From positions 434,001 to 498,000 of the forward strand of contig NZ_CP157000.1 of assembly GCF_039905635.1 (NCBI RefSeq): a stretch of 64,000 nt of DNA, read 5' to 3'. The DNA is from Microbacterium sp. ProA8. GTDB taxonomy: Bacteria > Actinomycetota > Actinomycetes > Actinomycetales > Microbacteriaceae. Shown one piece after another: positions 7,864-17,976 of the stretch. The first letter of the stretch is position 1. Each line of letters starts with the position of its first letter. The notes under the pieces are model-generated. The model had not been told where the DNA came from. It did no database searches and saw only the letters and a list, made by a program, of their open reading frames with translations. The position numbers were made by a program, and so were the translations under genes.

Positions 7864-8607
7864 ATGACAAACCAGAAGCCCACCATCGTCCTCGTTCACG
7901 GCGCCTTCGCCGAGTCCGCGTCCTGGAACGGCGTCATCGCCCGCCTGCACGAGCACGGAGTCCACGCGATCGCGGTGGCCAACCCGCTGCGCAGCCTCGC
8001 GAGCGACGCCGCGTACGTCCGTGATGTCATCGCCTCGGTGGACGGGCCGGTCGTCCTCGTCGGCCACTCCTACGCCGGGATGATCATCACGCAGGCCGCC
8101 GCGGACAGCAGCAACGTCGTCGGCCTCGTGTATGTCAACGCCTTCGTGCCCGAGACCGGGCAGAGCGCGTTCGACCTCTCCACGAGCGCGCCCGGCAGCA
8201 CGCTGGGCGACACGCTCGCGGCGTATCCCGTCGCGACGGGTGGCAACGAGTTCGTGATCCGTCCGGAGCTGTTCCACGACCAGTTCGCGGCGGATGTCCC
8301 TGAGGATGTCACCGACATCATGGCGGCGACGCAGCGCCCGGTGACCCAGGCTGCCCTGTCGGAAGCACTCGCCACTGACCGGCCGGCGTGGAAGCACATC
8401 CCGTCCTGGCATGTGTTCGGCGATCAGGACCGCAACATCCCCGTCGCCGTCCTCCGCGCCGGCGCAGCACGGGCCTCCTCCCGCGGCACCACCGAGATCG
8501 CCGGCGCCTCGCACGCGACATCGGTTTCGAACCCCGAAGCCGTGGCCGCCACCATCGCAGAAGCAGGCAAAGCCTACGTCGCGTCATCCGCGCAGACCGC
8601 CGCATAG
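7864..8607 (+). CDS. Alpha/beta-hydrolase (methylesterase/salicylate-esterase-like)
   Basis: The 247-residue product starts TIVLVHGAFAESASWNGVI and has the nucleophile Ser 69 in VGHSYAG and a C-terminal His in AGASHATS. AGAAGGAAG precedes the ATG, 38 bp after the upstream esterase, so the two are probably co-transcribed. It is clearly paralogous to the secreted hydrolase at 13426 (VHGAF, NPLR, GPVVLVGHSY and IPSW blocks are shared), which points to local duplication. A strong hairpin follows. Confidence 0.88.
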   Translation: MTNQKPTIVLVHGAFAESASWNGVIARLHEHGVHAIAVANPLRSLASDAAYVRDVIASVDGPVVLVGHSYAGMIITQAAADSSNVVGLVYVNAFVPETGQSAFDLSTSAPGSTLGDTLAAYPVATGGNEFVIRPELFHDQFAADVPEDVTDIMAATQRPVTQAALSEALATDRPAWKHIPSWHVFGDQDRNIPVAVLRAGAARASSRGTTEIAGASHATSVSNPEAVAATIAEAGKAYVASSAQTAA

Positions 8608-8623
8608 CCCGTCCTGATCTGTT

Positions 8624-8656
8624 GATGCCCCGGGACCGATCGGGTCCCGGGGCATC
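8624..8656. terminator. Hairpin terminator after hydrolase pair
   Basis: A perfect 14-bp inverted repeat (8624-8637 with 8643-8656) encloses a 5-nt loop, 17 bp after the stop of the hydrolase at 8607. No U-tract. Confidence 0.82.
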
Positions 8657-8805
8657 GGCGACTGTGCGGGTCGCCGAGGCCCCACCAGGGGTGCGGCGCT
8701 CCCGCTGATCTGGGAGCGGTCCCAATTCTTCTCGACAGGCGATCGGTTCGTCGGGCACTCTTGGCCTACCAGCACCGACGACGTGCTCCGGGACGGAGGG
8801 AACCC

Positions 8806-11570
8806 GTGGATACAGAGGCGGCCGAAGAGGTCTCTACGGTCGTCCCGCTTCTGGGAAGGTCCCATGATGCCCAGTTGATCCGGGGACTGATCACGGCTGC
8901 GCGCAATGGGACAAGCGGTGCCCTCATCCTTCGCGGCGACCCCGGTATCGGCAAGACGACTCTTCTCCGGAGTGCGACGCAGTCCATCAGCGGCGCCACG
9001 GTGCTTCGCGTGACGGGCTTTCATGCCGAGTCAGCACTGCCGTACGCAGGTTTGCAGCGACTGGGCATGCCCTTGCAGTCTCTGCTCGGTGAGATCCCGA
9101 GAAGGCAGCGTGAGGCGCTGGAAGTGCATCCGGTGTCGCCGACGGTCCGCCACCGGACCGCTACCTCGTGGGTCTCGGAGTGCTCTCGCTGCTCGCAGCC
9201 GCCGGCCTGAAGCAACCTGTCGTCTGTGTCATCGACGACGCGCACCAGCTCGACCGGGAGTCGCTGGAGGTGCTGGCCTTCGTCGCTCGACGGCTGCAGG
9301 CGGAGTCCGCCGTGCTGCTGTTCTCGGCGCGCGACGATGACTCCTTCGACCTGATCACCGCGGGAATTCCGAGCCATCGACTGCGCGGACTGGATTCGTT
9401 GTCGGCGGTGCAACTCCTCCGGGAATCGACGACGGGAGCCTTCGATCCCTACCTGGCGACGCAGATCGCGGAGCAGACGGGCGGGAACCCGCTGGCGATG
9501 GTCGATCTCGCGCACGAGTTCACGATTCAGCAGCTGACGGATGCCTCGCTGGTAGAGCAGCCCTTTCCCATCGGAAGGCGACTCGAGCTGCACTACATCC
9601 GCGAACTGCGGGCGCAGCCGATGAGCGTGCAGAAGTGGTTGCTGCTGGCCGCGGCGGAGCCGACGGGCTCGACGGATCTGATCGAGGGCGCCGCCCGCCA
9701 TCTGGGCTTGGATGCTGACGGTGCCGGCGCAGTCGAGGGCTCCGGTTTCGTCCGCGTGGACCGCAGGGCGGTGCGCTTCAGGCACCCGCTGGTGCGGTCC
9801 GCCGTGTACGGAGCGTTCCCTGCGGCCGAGAGACGCGGAGTGCACGATGCGCTCGCGCGCTCGGCGGCAGAGCGTGGTCTGTGGGACGTCGAGGCGCAGC
9901 ACTCCGCGGCCGCCGCCACCGGCACGGACGATGGGGTCGCGGCCAGACTGGAGGCGGCCGCGGACCGGGCGGCGACGCGGGGCGGTCTCTCTTCACGCGC
10001 CAACCTTCTTGCGCGAGCCGCAGAGCTCACCTCGACGGCGGGTGTGCGGAGCGACCGCCGGATCGCGGCGGCCGAGTCCGCGGCGGGGGCGGGAGCCGCA
10101 CAGTTCGCGATCTCACTGCTCGACGAACTGGAGGACGACGCGCTCGACGGGATCGGGCGGGGGCGGGCGGTCAGCCTGCGGGCGATGCTCGCTGTCTTCC
10201 TGGGCGATCCAGGTGGCGTGCTGCGCTCATCCGCCGACCTGCTCGCAGCAGCCGACGCGTTCCACGGCCTCGCCCCTGGACTCGAGCAACGCACACTCAT
10301 CCGTGCATTCGAGTTCGCTCTCACCACCGAGTGGATGATGCAGGACGTCTCGCTGGAAGAGCTGGGGCAGCGTCTCCACGAGGGGGCGAAGGTGCAGGAG
10401 GGCCCACTCGCGATCGCGCTGCGCGCGCTGAGCGCGCACATCCTGTTGCCGTACGACCAGGCGGTGCCCCTGATGCGCGCCGCCGTCGAGATGCTGCAGG
10501 CGGCCGACGATGCCGCGCTCCTGGAGCTGGGGGTGTTCGGCGTCGCGCTGACGATGGGGCTCTGGGACGAGCGTGCCTGCGCCGAACTGCTGGAACGCAC
10601 GGCTCGCATCGCGCGGGACAACGGCTCTTTGAGGATGCTCGACACGGCGCTCTGGGTGCTCAGCATCCTCGAGCTGGTGCGAGGAAATCCGACCGCCGCC
10701 GGTCGCTATATCGAACAGGTGCGCGAACTGCGTCGCGCGATCGGCTATGCCGCCGAGCAGGTGGTCAACGCCTCGTACCTGGCGTGGGTCGGTGCACCCC
10801 GGGCGCAGGTCGAGGCGATCGCGGAGGCGATCATCGGCACCGGCTTCGGGGGAGCCTGGACGATCGCGATGACGGGACTGAGCGTGCGGGATGTCGCCGA
10901 GGGCCATTACGTGGACGGGTATGCGCGACTCAAGCCCATGGTGGAGCGTCCCTTTCTGCAGGTCACCTACCAGCAGTGGCCGGACTACGTCGAGGCTGCG
11001 ATGCGCAGCGGCCATGCCGAGGTGGCTGCCGTGGCGGCGCGACAGCTGCGCCATCACGCCGAGGTCAGTGGCACACCCTGGATCCGAGGTCTGGCCGACC
11101 GCAGCGACGCCCTGCTTGCGACGGATCCGGTAGCCGAAGCGCTGTTCCTCTCGGCCATCGCCTGGCTGGAACAGAGCACGGCCATCGGCGACCTCGGCCG
11201 CGCCCACCTGCTGTACGGGGAGTGGCTCCGCCGTATGAAACGCCGGAGGGATGCCCGAGAGCAACTGAGGACGGCGCTCTCCATCTTCGAAGATGCCGGC
11301 GCCCCCGCGTTCGCGGCCCGAGCGCGGTCGGAACTGGCGGCCACCGGGGAGCAATCACCCCGGACGGAGGTCTCCGGGGTGGCCTCGCTGACTCCGCGCG
11401 AGGCCACGATCGCCAGCATGGCAGCTGCCGGCAACACGAATCAGGAGATCAGCTCCACTCTTTTCATCAGCACGAACACCGTCGACTACCACCTCCGAAA
11501 GGTGTTCAGGAAGCTCGGCGTGAGCTCCCGCCGCCAACTCGCCGACACTCTCGGCCCAGGCGCCTCGTAG
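8806..11570 (+). pseudogene. LuxR-type AAA ATPase regulator with one-base frameshift
   Basis: The gene starts at GTG 8806 behind GGACGGAGGG. The first 107 codons give VPLLGRSHDAQL, Walker A GDPGIGKTT and ALPYAGLQRL, then lose sense at about 9125. Moving one base at GAAGTGCATCC restores the family text EV(A)SGVADGPPPDRYLVGLG, and that frame stays open to 11570. It contains the Walker B VVCVIDDAHQLD, a long helical domain, and a C-terminal LuxR HTH (LTPREATIASMAAAGNTNQE; FISTNTVDYHLRKVFRKLGV). The repaired protein would be about 921 residues, a normal size for the large LuxR/LAL class. It is either a recent inactivating deletion or a sequencing error. As read, Walker A is separated from the DNA-binding part. 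Confidence 0.85.
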
Positions 11571-11657
11571 GCACGACTACGAGAACCACGTGGTTCGCTC
11601 GCAGCGCCGTCCCGGCACGATCGGTGGCATCACCCACCTTTCCGCAGGGAGGCCACG

Positions 11658-12482
11658 ATGCCATTCGTCACCACTGAAGACGGCGCCCAGATCTTCTACA
11701 AGGACTGGGGCGCCGACGGCTCGCCGGTGATCCTCAGCCATGGCTGGCCACTGAACGCCGACGCGTGGGATGCCGCAGCCCGCTTCCTCGCAGAGAACGG
11801 CCACCGCGCCATCGCCCACGACCGGCGTGGGCACGGCCGTTCCAGCCAGACGTGGCACGGCAACGAGATGGACACGTACGCCGACGACCTCGCCTGTCTC
11901 GTCGAGAACCTCGACCTCACCGACGTCACCCTCGTCGGGCACTCCACCGGTGGGGGCGAGATCGTCCGGTACATCGGCCGCCACGGCACCGCCCGCATCG
12001 CCAAGCTGGTGCTGGTCTCCGCCGTGCCACCGCTGATGCTTCAGACCGAAGACAACCCGGCAGGGCTGCCGATCGCCGTATTCGACGGGATTCGCGCCGG
12101 CGAGGCATCCGATCGTTCACAGCTCTATCGCGATCTCGCGGACGGTCCGTTCTTCGGCAACAACCGCAACAACGACATCTCGCAAGGTGTGCGCGATGCG
12201 TTCTGGTTGCAGTCGATGGCCTGTGGGCACCGGGCAGCCTACGAATGCATCGCCGCCTTCTCCGCCACCGACTTCCGCGACGACCTGGGCAAGGTCGACG
12301 TCCCGACGCTGGTGATCCACGGCGATGACGACCAGATCGTCCCGTTCGAGGTGGGCGGCAAGCGCTCCGCCGACGTGATCGCGGGTGCCACGTTGACCGT
12401 GTACGAAGGCGGCGCCCACGGGCTGCCCGACACCGACCGTGACCGCCTGCACGCAGACCTGCTCCGATTCATCCGCGCGTGA
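11658..12482 (+). CDS. Non-heme chloroperoxidase-like alpha/beta-hydrolase
   Basis: The 274-residue product has the haloperoxidase pattern: HGWPL (28-32), [11 protein letters not shown], nucleophile Ser 96 in GHSTGGGE, an Asp in [10 protein letters not shown] and the His in [10 protein letters not shown]. These cofactor-free enzymes are esterases that can also perhydrolyse acids to peracids. GCAGGGAGG precedes the ATG. It lies 87 bp after the LuxR-type gene, and the next hydrolase follows after 23 bp. Confidence 0.92.
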   Translation: MPFVTTEDGAQIFYKDWGADGSPVILSHGWPLNADAWDAAARFLAENGHRAIAHDRRGHGRSSQTWHGNEMDTYADDLACLVENLDLTDVTLVGHSTGGGEIVRYIGRHGTARIAKLVLVSAVPPLMLQTEDNPAGLPIAVFDGIRAGEASDRSQLYRDLADGPFFGNNRNNDISQGVRDAFWLQSMACGHRAAYECIAAFSATDFRDDLGKVDVPTLVIHGDDDQIVPFEVGGKRSADVIAGATLTVYEGGAHGLPDTDRDRLHADLLRFIRA

Positions 12483-12505
12483 AACGAACCCGAAGGCGAG
12501 AACCC

Positions 12506-13339
12506 ATGAACGACAAGCCCCCCATCGTCCTCGTCCACGGACTGTGGATGACTCCCTCCAGCTGGGACACCTGGGGCAACCGGTACCGCGATCAGGGCCA
12601 TGAGGTCATCGTGCCGGGATGGCCGGGGATCGGCGATCGGACTCCGCAGGACGTGCGCGCCAATCCCACGGCACTGGAGGGTCGCACGATCACCGAGATC
12701 GTCGACTCCTATGACCGCATCATCCGCGCCCTGCCGGAACCTCCCATCATCATGGGCCACTCCTTCGGGGGCATCTTCATCCAGATGCTGCTGGATCGCG
12801 GGCTCGGTCTCGCCGGAGTGGGCGTCGAACCCGGGCAGCCCGCCGGCGTGCTCGCACTGCCATGGTCCACGCTTCGGACCGGCCTCCCGATTCTCGCCAA
12901 CCCGTTCCGCATCAACAAGGCGAGCAGGTTCTCCCGGCGACACTTCCACTACACGTTCGGCAACGACCTCACCCGCGCCGAATCCGATGCGGAGTGGGAG
13001 GCGAGTGCCGTCAACTCCGTGAACCGGGTGTTCTTCGAGGGCGTGCTGTCGCTGCCCAAGAAGAAGACCGGCATCACCAAGGTCGACTTCCACAAGCCCG
13101 GCCGGGCCCCACTGCTGCTGATCTCCGGCGGCATCGACCACGTCGCACCACCGGCCATACAGAAGGCCACCCTCCGGAAGTACCAGTCCGGGCCGTCGCT
13201 CGTCGAACGGATCGAGTTCCCGGGACGCACCCACCGGATCGTCAGTCAGGACGGCTGGGAAGAGGTCGCAGACTACGCACTCCAGTGGGCACTCACCCAC
13301 TCCGCCGCCGTGAAGCCCGACACGGCGACGAACCGTTAG
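12506..13339 (+). CDS. Alpha/beta-hydrolase
   Basis: I start at ATG 12506 behind GAAGGCGAG; an in-frame GTG at 12479 would overlap the previous gene and adds only nine non-family codons. The 277-residue product opens PPIVLVHGLWMTPSSWDTWG, has nucleophile Ser 86 in GHSFGG, and a catalytic His in FPGRTHRIV. Its oxyanion-strand sequence and lid (RINKASRFSRRHFHYTFGND) are typical of a common actinobacterial hydrolase group with no assigned substrate. It is cytoplasmic and sits in an operon with the chloroperoxidase-like gene upstream. Confidence 0.85.
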   Translation: MNDKPPIVLVHGLWMTPSSWDTWGNRYRDQGHEVIVPGWPGIGDRTPQDVRANPTALEGRTITEIVDSYDRIIRALPEPPIIMGHSFGGIFIQMLLDRGLGLAGVGVEPGQPAGVLALPWSTLRTGLPILANPFRINKASRFSRRHFHYTFGNDLTRAESDAEWEASAVNSVNRVFFEGVLSLPKKKTGITKVDFHKPGRAPLLLISGGIDHVAPPAIQKATLRKYQSGPSLVERIEFPGRTHRIVSQDGWEEVADYALQWALTHSAAVKPDTATNR

Positions 13340-13425
13340 CGCGATCCGCACGATCATCCGCCGACTGCCCGACGGCTGAACCGTCGAGGTCGAGATCCAC
13401 CACCCGCACAACGAAAGGCAACATC

Positions 13426-14271
13426 ATGCGCAAGCCCACCCGCAGAGGCATCGCGGCACTCGCTGTCGCCGCTGCACTCTCGCTCGCCGCACTCGGGGGT
13501 GCAGCGTTCCCCGCCGCCGCGTCGAGCGCATCGCAGACGCAGACTGCGAAGAACCTGCCGGCCCCGGCGATCAAGCCCACGATCGTCTTCGTGCACGGCG
13601 CGTTCGCCGACTCCAGTGGCTGGAGCCTCGTCGCGGCGGGTCTCCAGGCCAAGGGATACCCGGTCATCTCGTTCTCGAACCCGCTGCGCGGCCCGCAACA
13701 CGACGGCGAGTATCTGCGACAGTTCCTCAGCACCATCAGCGGCCCCGTCGTCCTCGTCGGCCACTCGTACGGCGGAGCTGTGATCAGCAACGGCGCCACC
13801 GGCAACCCGAACGTCAAGTCGCTCGTCTACATCGCCGCCTACGCGCTCGCCGAAGGGGAGTCGGTTCAGGCTGCCAACGCACTGGGGGGAGGCCACACCG
13901 ACGTCATCGACCATCTGGTCCTCCGGCCCTTCCCCGGAGCGACCGCCGGAGACGCCGACGCCTACATCGACCCCGAATTCTTCCCGCAGCTTTTCGCGCA
14001 GGACATCCCCAAGTCGGTCGCTCAGAGCATGGCCGGCTCCCAGCGGCCCGGCGCTCTCGCTTCGCTCGTCGTGCCTTCCGGCCCCGCGGCGTGGGAGACC
14101 ATCCCGAGCTGGTACATGGTCGCCAAGAACGACCGGATCATCCCGCCCGAAGCCGAGCGTGCCATGGCCGCCCGCGCCAACGCCACCACGGTCGAGGTGA
14201 ACAGCTCGCACGTCCCCATGATCAGCCAGCCCCAGAAGGTGATCTCGCTGATCATCGACGCCTCCAAGTAG
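13426..14271 (+). CDS. Secreted alpha/beta-hydrolase
   Basis: The 281-residue precursor has a signal peptide of about 34 residues (MRKPTRRGIAALAVAAAL ... AAAS), followed by a mature hydrolase with VHGAFADSSGW, nucleophile Ser 114 in GHSYGG and a C-terminal His in SSHVPMIS. ACGAAAGG precedes the ATG. It is a paralog of the cytoplasmic enzyme at 7864, so the same fold is deployed on both sides of the membrane. It is the last gene of the hydrolase run and is followed by a hairpin. Confidence 0.88.
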   Translation: MRKPTRRGIAALAVAAALSLAALGGAAFPAAASSASQTQTAKNLPAPAIKPTIVFVHGAFADSSGWSLVAAGLQAKGYPVISFSNPLRGPQHDGEYLRQFLSTISGPVVLVGHSYGGAVISNGATGNPNVKSLVYIAAYALAEGESVQAANALGGGHTDVIDHLVLRPFPGATAGDADAYIDPEFFPQLFAQDIPKSVAQSMAGSQRPGALASLVVPSGPAAWETIPSWYMVAKNDRIIPPEAERAMAARANATTVEVNSSHVPMISQPQKVISLIIDASK

Positions 14272-14277
14272 CGGAAT

Positions 14278-14314
14278 GGATGCTGGTCGCCGCGAGCCGT
14301 TGCGACCAGCATCC
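14278..14314. terminator. Hairpin terminator after hydrolase cluster
   Basis: A perfect 13-bp inverted repeat (14278-14290 with 14302-14314, 11-nt loop) begins 7 bp after the stop of the secreted hydrolase. No U-tract. The next gene (14397, minus strand) is convergent, so it may serve both. Confidence 0.8.
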
Positions 14315-14396
14315 GTCCGCTCGCCAAGGCTGCCTCCGATGCGCCCGCGACTGCGGGCAGTCGGGGGCTGGGCTGCATCCGGCCTGCGACTCGGGT

Positions 14397-14714
14397 CTAC
14401 GACACCTGGGTCCAATGACGCACGATGTCGTCGCGTTCGACGAGGAACCGATCATCCTCGGGGTAGTAGACGGCGGTGTCGATGTCCGCGCCCGCGAAGC
14501 CCGTGATCGCCTCCAGGCTCTCCCAGCGCGAGACCGTCACGATCTCGGTGGTGCCGTCGCCGAGGTCGCGCGTCAGCATCCATGCATCGAGGTTGCCGGG
14601 CGTCTCGCGATATTCCGTCATGCCGGTGCGCTCGATGTAGGCGACGTACTCGTCGACATCCTCACTCCGCACACTGCCGCGCCACATCCGGACGATGCTC
14701 CTCTGCCCAGTCAT
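14397..14714 (-). CDS. Antibiotic-biosynthesis-monooxygenase-like (ABM) protein
   Basis: The 105-residue protein has the small ferredoxin-like alpha/beta fold pattern IVRMWRGSVRSEDVDEYVAY, then MLTRDLGDGTTEIVTVSRWE and YPEDDRFLVERD. This group is annotated as ABM or heme-degrading-like dimeric barrel proteins; most have no proven activity. I start at ATG 14714, because the longer open frame upstream is not family sequence. It stands alone. Confidence 0.78.
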   Translation of the reverse strand: MTGQRSIVRMWRGSVRSEDVDEYVAYIERTGMTEYRETPGNLDAWMLTRDLGDGTTEIVTVSRWESLEAITGFAGADIDTAVYYPEDDRFLVERDDIVRHWTQVS

Positions 14715-14818
14715 GCCGCTATTGTGCGCGGAATCCGGATGCCGCGCACCCGGGTGGTCCGACAGGTACCACGCGAATCCCGCCAGCCGTCGGCACACCT
14801 CGCCCCGCTGAACGATCG

Positions 14819-15310
14819 CTAGCGGCGCTTCCGCAGCAGCTCGAGGTCGTGGATGTCCGCGGAGCGAAGCTCGTACCCCTCGCGGAAGCGCAGCTGCTGG
14901 GCGACGGAGAGGCAAGGGATCACCGAGCCGTCGATCGTGCCCGTGGCGAATCCGTCCGACGCGTAGTGGAAGCTGTCGCCGCCCAGACCCGCCTGCTCTC
15001 CGCTGCCGTCTTCGGCGAATGCCACGGGATGCACGTCGACGGCTTGACCGTCGGGGGCCGTGAGTTCCAGACGAGAAGGCGCCCAGTCGATCGTCACGAC
15101 GAAACTCCGGTCTCCGAGCAGTTCGAGAAGCCCCGGCAGGTCCTGCGTATCCACCGCCACGTCCATGTCGCCGTGCGCTCTCGTCTGACGTCCCACGATG
15201 GCATCCACGGCCCAGCCGCCGGCCAGCCACACTCTCAGCTCCGCGGCCGCGAACGCCCGAAACAGATCGACGACCTGGCTGCTCTCCACGGCTCTAGCTT
15301 CTCGCACCAT
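14819..15310 (-). CDS. Aminoglycoside/lincosamide nucleotidyltransferase-like protein
   Basis: The 163-residue protein contains VWLAGGWAVDAIVGRQTRAH followed by GDMDVAVD, the GGWxxD ... DxD motif of minimal nucleotidyltransferases related to ANT(2'') and Lnu enzymes. A second acidic position may be the Asp in VDVHPVAF. These enzymes transfer AMP to a hydroxyl group of an antibiotic. Chromosomal actinobacterial members are common and mostly unproven for resistance. The start may be ATG 15310 or GTG 15289; neither has a clear ribosome site. Confidence 0.7.
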   Translation of the reverse strand: MVREARAVESSQVVDLFRAFAAAELRVWLAGGWAVDAIVGRQTRAHGDMDVAVDTQDLPGLLELLGDRSFVVTIDWAPSRLELTAPDGQAVDVHPVAFAEDGSGEQAGLGGDSFHYASDGFATGTIDGSVIPCLSVAQQLRFREGYELRSADIHDLELLRKRR

Positions 15311-15375
15311 CCGTCACTGCGTGCCTGCCCGTGCGCATGCCGGCCGGCCGGGGTCGAGGTCCCACCCCCTGAGCG

Positions 15376-16401
15376 TCATGATCGTCGCGCGGAGACGGAG
15401 GGTGTGCGCTGCAAGCGGGCGAAGACCCAGCTGGTGAACCACGCCAGCAGGAGCACTGCGACGATGATCAGTCCGAACGAATCGAGGTTCGTCGCGGCGA
15501 TGGCTTCCACGGGGGCCCAGCGCACGCCGGCCGCGTCGACGAGCACGCCGCACAGGCCGACGGTGCCGACGGTGAAGGCGACAGCGACGGAGATCGAGAT
15601 GAGCGTGGCGTTGTACCGGCTCCGCCGTTCGGGATGGTCCGCTGACCAGCGGTAGATCCTCGCCGTGATGATGCTGTTGAGCCCGTCGCACATCACCATG
15701 CCGGCCGTGAACAGCAGGGGCAGCACCATCGCCGCGTACCAGGGCATCACGATGCCCGCGCCGCCCGCGATCAGGAGCAGCGCGATCGTTGATGCCGTGT
15801 CGAATCCGAGGCCGAAGAGCAGGCCGACGACGAACATCCTCCAGGGGGCATCCAGCGTCGCGGACGTCCGCGCGATGAGCGCCGAGACCACCCCGCCGGT
15901 CACCGGGCGGTGACCGTCGCCGGCAGCGCCGCGCCGCTCGCGGCCGAAGAGGCGGATGAGGATCGTGAGGTTCACCGCGGCCAGGGCCAGCAGGAACAGG
16001 CTCGAAAACGTCGGTCCCCAGACTCCGGTGAAGATCGTCAGGGGCGACTCGTCGACGCCGATCTGCGACGTCAACGCGCCGACTCCGGCTGTGACGAGAC
16101 CGACGGCGACCAGCACCACGGTGGAATGTCCGAGCGCGAACCACAGACCGACGCTCGAGGGATCCTGTCCGTCCGCGACGAGCTTGCGGCTGGTGTTGTC
16201 GATCGCGGCGATGTGATCCGCATCGAAGGCGTGACGCATGCCCAGCACGAAAGCCGTCAGGGCGAGGCCGATCCCGAACGTCGTGGTACCCGCCTGATAG
16301 TCGCCGGGCAGCACCACACCGGCGAAGAGCGCCCAGCCGACGATGAGCAGTACAGCGATCGTGATCAGCACGCGTCGTGCTGTCGGGGTCACGCGGTTCA
16401 T
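15376..16401 (-). CDS. Nickel/cobalt permease (NiCoT family) of the urease operon
   Basis: The 341-residue product has eight predicted membrane helices and the NiCoT signature in helix II, LGMRHAFDADHIAAIDNTSR, whose His and Asp residues bind the metal during transport. A second motif reads GLGFDTASTIALL, and a cytoplasmic loop carries charged residues (GRERRGAAGDGHRP). It starts 64 bp after ureD in the same direction, so it should deliver Ni2+ for urease. The location strongly favours nickel over cobalt. Confidence 0.9.
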   Translation of the reverse strand: MNRVTPTARRVLITIAVLLIVGWALFAGVVLPGDYQAGTTTFGIGLALTAFVLGMRHAFDADHIAAIDNTSRKLVADGQDPSSVGLWFALGHSTVVLVAVGLVTAGVGALTSQIGVDESPLTIFTGVWGPTFSSLFLLALAAVNLTILIRLFGRERRGAAGDGHRPVTGGVVSALIARTSATLDAPWRMFVVGLLFGLGFDTASTIALLLIAGGAGIVMPWYAAMVLPLLFTAGMVMCDGLNSIITARIYRWSADHPERRSRYNATLISISVAVAFTVGTVGLCGVLVDAAGVRWAPVEAIAATNLDSFGLIIVAVLLLAWFTSWVFARLQRTPSVSARRS

Positions 16402-16465
16402 CTGTGCTCCGTTCCGGGTGGGATTCGATGGCGGTGGATCAGGATGCCGGCTGCCGGCCGGCCGC

Positions 16466-17197
16466 TCAGAAGACCGCCGCCGGCCGCGGCTCGAGCAGGA
16501 CGGCGCCCATGCCCGCGCCCTCGAACGGGCTCTGGTGAAGCGCCTCGCCCAGATAGCGCAGCATCGCGCCCCCGCGTTCGAAGTCCAGGCGCGCTGCACC
16601 CGGGACGTCGGCGAGGCCGGAGCGGTCGCCGAGGGCGAGGATGCTGTCCACGATGCGGTCCGTTCCGAGCACGCCCGGCACGGGCTCCGCCCCGTTGACC
16701 TCGAGCCTGTCCCGCAGAATCGGCCCGATGGCATCCGCGGCATCCGTCTCGGTCGTGACACGGCCCCCGCGTTCCCCGGAGCGGCCGAGCACCAGCGTCT
16801 CGCGCAGCGTCGCCGACGAGTCGGCAGCGAGTCTGACCGTGAGCGATCGCGTCAGATGACCGGCATCCGTGATCACCGTCGGAAGCCCCTGCCAGCCGAG
16901 GTGCGCCCCTTCGGCCAGATCGATGCGAGCGTGCCAGTGAGACGGCTCTCCCGTCTCGCCGGGCCGGCCGTATACGACGAGGCCACCGACGTCGACGAGG
17001 CGCAGCGTGCATCCCTCACCGACGCTGATCTCGATGCGCACGGCGTCGCCGGGCAGGAGCATGGCGCGCCCGGCGACCAGCGCCACCTCGACGGAGCGTC
17101 CCTCCCGCCGGACCAGCCGGGGGATGACGAAGTCGCCCGCGAGCACGCACGACACGCGCTCGCCGCGTGGCGAGACGTCGACGACGGTGGCGCTCAC
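16466..17197 (-). CDS. ureD: Urease accessory protein UreD (UreH)
   Basis: The 243-residue product contains [28 protein letters not shown] and the C-terminal [20 protein letters not shown], typical of UreD. UreD bridges apo-urease and the UreF-UreG complex and carries nickel to the active site. It starts at a GTG overlapping the ureG stop as GTGA, so translation is coupled. It is the last ure gene and is followed by the nickel permease. Confidence 0.88.
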   Translation of the reverse strand: MSATVVDVSPRGERVSCVLAGDFVIPRLVRREGRSVEVALVAGRAMLLPGDAVRIEISVGEGCTLRLVDVGGLVVYGRPGETGEPSHWHARIDLAEGAHLGWQGLPTVITDAGHLTRSLTVRLAADSSATLRETLVLGRSGERGGRVTTETDAADAIGPILRDRLEVNGAEPVPGVLGTDRIVDSILALGDRSGLADVPGAARLDFERGGAMLRYLGEALHQSPFEGAGMGAVLLEPRPAAVF

Positions 17198-17976
17198 GGG
17201 TGGGCGTGAGCGGCGTGGCTGTGTGCGCCCTCGCCCGGCCCTCCGGCGTGCGCGTCCGCCCCCTCTTCGTGGGTGTGCAGGTAGCCGTTGCCCTCCTCGT
17301 CGGCGTGGAAGTGCGGCGCCATGGGCCCCGGATCCTGGGGCACGTGCACGCCGGATCGGTGCGCGGCGAGTACGGCGAGCACCCACCGGCGCAGCTCGGC
17401 CACCGACAGCGCATCGGTGCGCGAGAGGGCGAGCACCGGCCGCCCGTCGCGCGCGTCGGTGGCGTCGGCGACCATCTGCGGGACGTCCACCCCTACGTAG
17501 GGCGCGAGGTCCGTCTTGTTCACCACCAGCAGGTCGGCGCGGCCGATCCCGGGTCCGCCCTTGCGGGCGACATCTCCGCCGCCGGCCACGTCGAGCACGA
17601 AGATCTGCGCGTCGACCAGCGCCGGCGAGAAGGTGGCGGTCAAGTTGTCGCCCCCCGACTCGATCACCACCATGTCCAGCGGTGCGAACATCCGCTCCAG
17701 GTCTTCGGCCGCGAACAGGTTCGCGGTGACGTCGTCGCGGATCGCCGTATGCGGGCACGCGCCGGTCTCGACGGCGACGATGCGCTCGGGCTCGAGCACG
17801 CCGGCCGACCGGAGGAAGCGGGCATCCTCATCGGTGTAGATGTCGTTGGTGATGACGCCGATGCGGATCTCGTCGGCGAGCGCGCGGCAGATCGTCGCGA
17901 TGAGGGACGACTTGCCGGTGCCGACGGGGCCGGCGACGCCGAGGCGCAGAGCGCGGGATGCGGGGGAATCAGGCAC
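17194..17976 (-). CDS. ureG: Urease accessory GTPase UreG with His-rich C-terminal tail
   Basis: The 260-residue product is a SIMIBI GTPase with P-loop GPVGTGKS (16-23), the nickel-binding CPH motif (Cys 74-His 76), [13 protein letters not shown] and VNKTD. It hydrolyses GTP to drive nickel insertion into urease. Typical UreG proteins are about 205-225 residues. Here the last 50 or so add ten histidines ([32 protein letters not shown]). Because no ureE is seen in the operon, this tail probably does the nickel-storage work of UreE. It overlaps ureF by 8 bp and ureD by 4 bp. Confidence 0.95.
   Translation of the reverse strand: MPDSPASRALRLGVAGPVGTGKSSLIATICRALADEIRIGVITNDIYTDEDARFLRSAGVLEPERIVAVETGACPHTAIRDDVTANLFAAEDLERMFAPLDMVVIESGGDNLTATFSPALVDAQIFVLDVAGGGDVARKGGPGIGRADLLVVNKTDLAPYVGVDVPQMVADATDARDGRPVLALSRTDALSVAELRRWVLAVLAAHRSGVHVPQDPGPMAPHFHADEEGNGYLHTHEEGADAHAGGPGEGAHSHAAHAHP

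Noticed and set aside
11571..11657. Possible extra terminator after the LuxR-type gene
   Set aside because: Only short imperfect repeats are present; the gap is 87 bp, and read-through into the next hydrolase is plausible.
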